Shown here one piece after another: positions 48,647 to 51,252 of a stretch of 51,252 nucleotides of DNA. The notes under the pieces were generated by a model, which had not been told where the DNA came from, searched no databases, and worked only from the letters and a program-made list of their open reading frames with translations. Within the stretch, counting starts at the first letter, position 1. The number at the start of each line of letters is the position of its first letter. Source of the stretch: Saccoglossus kowalevskii (lineage: Eukaryota > Hemichordata > Enteropneusta > Harrimaniidae); the NCBI RefSeq assembly GCF_000003605.2, contig NW_003133348.1, forward strand, positions 137,973 through 189,224. Reading direction: 5' to 3'. The position numbers were made by a program, and so were the translations under genes.

Positions 48647-50712
48647 CTGAAATGTGGTCAAGAACATTCTTGAAATTACAATACATGAAGCCTACTAAAA
48701 GTGTTTGAGGATATATTTAAAAGGTAGCACATTTTATAAGGCAATCACGTTTTTTTTTTCTTCAAAATTACACCATTCTTTATGAATAGTATTGACGATT
48801 TCCGAGTTCTTGGTAAATAAGAATGTTTGAATGAATGGACGCGATATAGAGAAACGTACTTATTAACAGGCCTTTGGCAGATCTGTATCATTCCACACTG
48901 AATGTTCATACCCAATTACGTTGTCGAGTATTAATTCTCAATAATCTACATTTTCATTTTCTAATTAATTCGGTTATTTTTGTTTCATATTCACCTGTCA
49001 AATTAGTTTGAGATTATTTCTTACAGCTTACGAACCGAATGTCGCATCAACACAAACCGACATTACAGTGCATGCAAATTAGACAATACTGCTAGTTACG
49101 TAGTGACACAACTACTAGTATTTATTGGCCTTGTCACATATTCGTGTAAGTACTGCACTGAGAGAACAATACATAGTAGGCAAGTATCAATTCCACAAAT
49201 CAAATAATAAAAAGACGGTGACTCTATCCTCCTCGTAAAATCCCTTCACATCGAATAACGGCATAATTTGTTATTTTAACTCAAAATATTTACGCCGGTT
49301 AACGCTACGAGGCTTCTGTGGAAATCATCACGGCAAACCAAGTAATATTTACATCATATTTTTCAATTTTACCGCCATATTGTTCCGAACACCAGAAGAG
49401 CAACATTGCCAGCTAAGTTTCTGTTTGTTATGTGCATCTCGAGATCGTTACATGATTTAGAACTGGTTAGTTCAAACCTCTTTTACGAGGGCTAAATGCG
49501 CGTGGTTACAAGCGCTTTGTTATGCATCATACACGCCAGAGACACACCTGCGACTGCTTTCTGACATTTCATACTGTGTCAGTGCATACGTTTTGTTTGG
49601 ATATTAAACTCTGCCACATATAGCAATTTATACGATTGAATAAAAATAAATTGAAAGGCAATCGCATTGTGGTCTTCTATTTATATTCAACGTATCCGAG
49701 TCATCCACTACTTAGTATTCGTTTGACGTCTCCTGTTGAGGTTGGTTTGACACAACTTGTTCTCCCGTTAGCACCGCATAGCAAACCAGTCAGCAACTTA
49801 GCTGGCACTCATGTTGTTGTACGGAACAATGATGGCGGTGACAGTAATTTTTCACAAAATGTGATAGTAAGTCCTGGAACTATACATATTGATTTTAGAC
49901 AGTATTGTGTGAAATGTGTCAAATAACGAGTTTTAAGCGATACTGTTGTGATTCAGGCAATGCACATAATCAATGTAGTTGCCATACTCGCGTGGTTTGA
50001 TTTTTGAACTCCGAACAGTTCGCATCGCGCGAATGACTTATTTGCCGCACATGGCAGAATGGGTCGTTTGAAGGAACTCGAAAAAGGTAAATTGCGATTG
50101 ACAGAATTAATGACATAACATTATTCATAACACATCTACATCACTAAACTTAAGGAATAAACAACATCGTATTCCCGCTATATTATGGTAATTATTCTCG
50201 GGAGCGAACATCCGGGCATTTTTACTCCTTGGCAATCACAGCCAATGAAAACAACGGTCAAAACTCTCAAAAAACTGTTTTTGGCTAGTAGTTGAGACTC
50301 TCCAGAAGAGTTTAACAATTTTAACCTTACATGTGAAACATATATAAATTTGGTTGTTCAGGATTGTTTCATAATTGCGATTTTGCTGTTTTCTCGACTG
50401 TTTTCACCAGCTCTTCGACCAGCGTTCCACAGCAGTTCGCGCAGTGCTAGTATAAATACACGGTTCAGTCTTGCGCGTCTTATCAACGTAGAACGTTCTG
50501 TGACGTAGCTCCAGCCCCGTACATTAAAATCAAACTACGCATGTCCCGAAATTGAAGAAGTGAATGTACTGCACATTTTTACCTATTACCCCCCAAACCA
50601 CACACATTGACATATTCGATTGTGTGCGTATGTGGGTTGTATCGAGGGAAAATGTTGAGAAAATAAATAAAACGACACCCCCACACCACTGGTGTTGTTG
50701 TTTTGTAATCAC
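48647..50712 (-). other. Intron of the WD40 gene containing a MITE copy
   Basis: The phase-0 intron has GTGATT at its 5' end and ATTTCAG at its 3' end on the minus strand. It contains the MITE copy at 49365-49846. It also has a CpG-rich patch at about 50395-50520 with a plus-strand TATAAATA at 50451-50458. No coding potential was recognised. Confidence 0.75.
49365..49846. mobile_element. MITE, copy 2 of the 9944-10357 family, opposite orientation
   Basis: The left end ACCGCCATATTGTTCCGAAC runs into ACCAGAAGAGCAACATTGCC. The complement of the right end reads ACCGCCATCATTGTTCCGTA. The complement of the interior aligns over its whole length with copy 1 (GCGATTGCCTTTCAATTTAT, CACTGACACAGTATGAAATG, GTTTGAACTAACCAG). 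It lies in a WD40-gene intron and is about 70 bp longer than copy 1. Confidence 0.75.
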
Positions 50713-51144
50713 CTGTATCGTTGGTCCTGATTTCCCTTCCGGGTCACAGACAGCCGCGAATGTGAACCCGCCATTTACTGCGAACATATTGGCAGTCTGT
50801 GAAACTGCCAACTCGTGAATGAACTCGCCCTCATCGGCATCCAAAAACAATAGTCTTTGTTCTTTACCAGTCTCGTCCAATCCAAAACAAGCCAGCGTCG
50901 AGCCATCTTCAGTGACCTTCAATTGACCTCCATCATCAGCCACCATCTTAGTAAACTCATACACTAACTTTCGTGTTTCCCCGTGGAAGATTCGGACAAA
51001 TCCATTATTTGTATGGGTGACACGAGTATCCTTTCCTAATGCGCATATCGTGTTGTTATTGCTGCCGAATACTGCCGATAGCACGGCACCTTGGAAGAGC
51101 TCGGTGATTTCTGGAGAAAGTCTCCCAGAAGCAATGTCACATAT
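50713..51144 (-). CDS. WD40-repeat protein, internal exon (antepenultimate coding exon)
   Basis: This exon encodes 144 residues in a single phase-0 block. The acceptor reads TTATTAG before ATATGTGAC and the donor reads ACAG before GTGATT. The residues form beta-propeller blades: ICDIASGRL, FVRIFHGETRKLVYEF and LLFLDADEGEFIHEL are blade-ending strands of the usual 'x-V-W-D-x-x-x-G-x-x' type, and the last codons (GPTIQ) join the LWD of the next exon. The propeller is the kind found at the C-terminus of NACHT/WD-repeat proteins (NWD1/NWD2 class), where it acts as a sensor or scaffold in the cytoplasm. That family assignment is inferred from the degenerate blades and C-terminal position; no NACHT domain lies in the window. 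The gene continues upstream beyond the right edge. WD40 identity is strong and the subfamily is uncertain. Confidence 0.85.
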
Positions 51145-51207
51145 CTAATAAGAGAAGATAATATACACTCACACTCATTCTAGTCGATAAAACGAAAATA
51201 TATTTTT

Positions 51208-51212
<5 letters not shown>

Positions 51213-51252
<40 letters not shown>
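51213..51252. repeat. TA dinucleotide microsatellite at the window edge
   Basis: At least 19 TA units run to the last base. Confidence 0.95.

Noticed and set aside
49636-49926. 96-codon plus-strand frame
   Set aside because: It lies within the MITE copy at 49365-49846, and the matching copy 1 does not keep the frame.
50564-50818. Plus-strand frame opposite the WD40 exon
   Set aside because: Shadow of the minus-strand coding exon at 50713-51144.
1-51252. tRNA, rRNA or CRISPR features
   Set aside because: No cloverleaf B-box context, rRNA segment or spacer array was seen. The tandem arrays here have no unique spacers.

Overview
This is animal nuclear DNA, AT-rich and non-coding for most of its length, with three assembly gaps (13425-13548, 27272-27908, 39985-40626). 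Coding sequence is split into short exons with GT-AG introns of kilobase scale, and miniature transposons and tandem arrays are dense. The two recognisable genes (an ADAMTS-type secreted protease and a WD40 protein with NACHT-WD relatives) together with this repeat style suggest a marine invertebrate. I cannot fix the phylum from the sequence alone.

Both genes lie on the minus strand. The right end (46442-51144) holds the last three coding exons of a WD40-repeat protein. All splice sites are canonical and the reading phases close exactly, and the 5' part lies beyond the right edge. Its 3'UTR probably ends near 45650. To the left, the promoter (CCAAT and GC boxes near 37560-37590), signal-peptide exon and propeptide exons of an ADAMTS metalloprotease occupy 34851-37407. 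The exons for the catalytic, disintegrin and thrombospondin domains are not visible. The remaining 34.8 kb to the left edge therefore looks like a very long third intron, unless exons are hidden in gaps or were missed.

The left 34.8 kb contains no recognisable gene. It holds a 68-bp minisatellite at the left edge, a 104-bp satellite at 14737-15270, several arrays of degenerate 150-270-bp units that end in a hairpin (Helentron/HINE-like architecture), TA-flanked palindromic MITEs, and one short relic of a non-LTR retrotransposon. The 8-kb space between the two genes (37.6-45.6 kb) is richer in CpG. It carries further inverted-repeat elements and two weak hints of a further minus-strand transcript.

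The most striking signal is a pair of 31-32-bp hairpins, at 33721-33751 and 43743-43774. They share 13-bp inverted arms, and each is bounded by its own 9-bp direct repeat, as if a transposon had been reduced to little more than its two ends. A separate 151-bp MITE at 47176-47326 also has perfect 9-bp target duplications. A 410-480-bp MITE family has two copies in opposite orientation, one of them in a WD40-gene intron.
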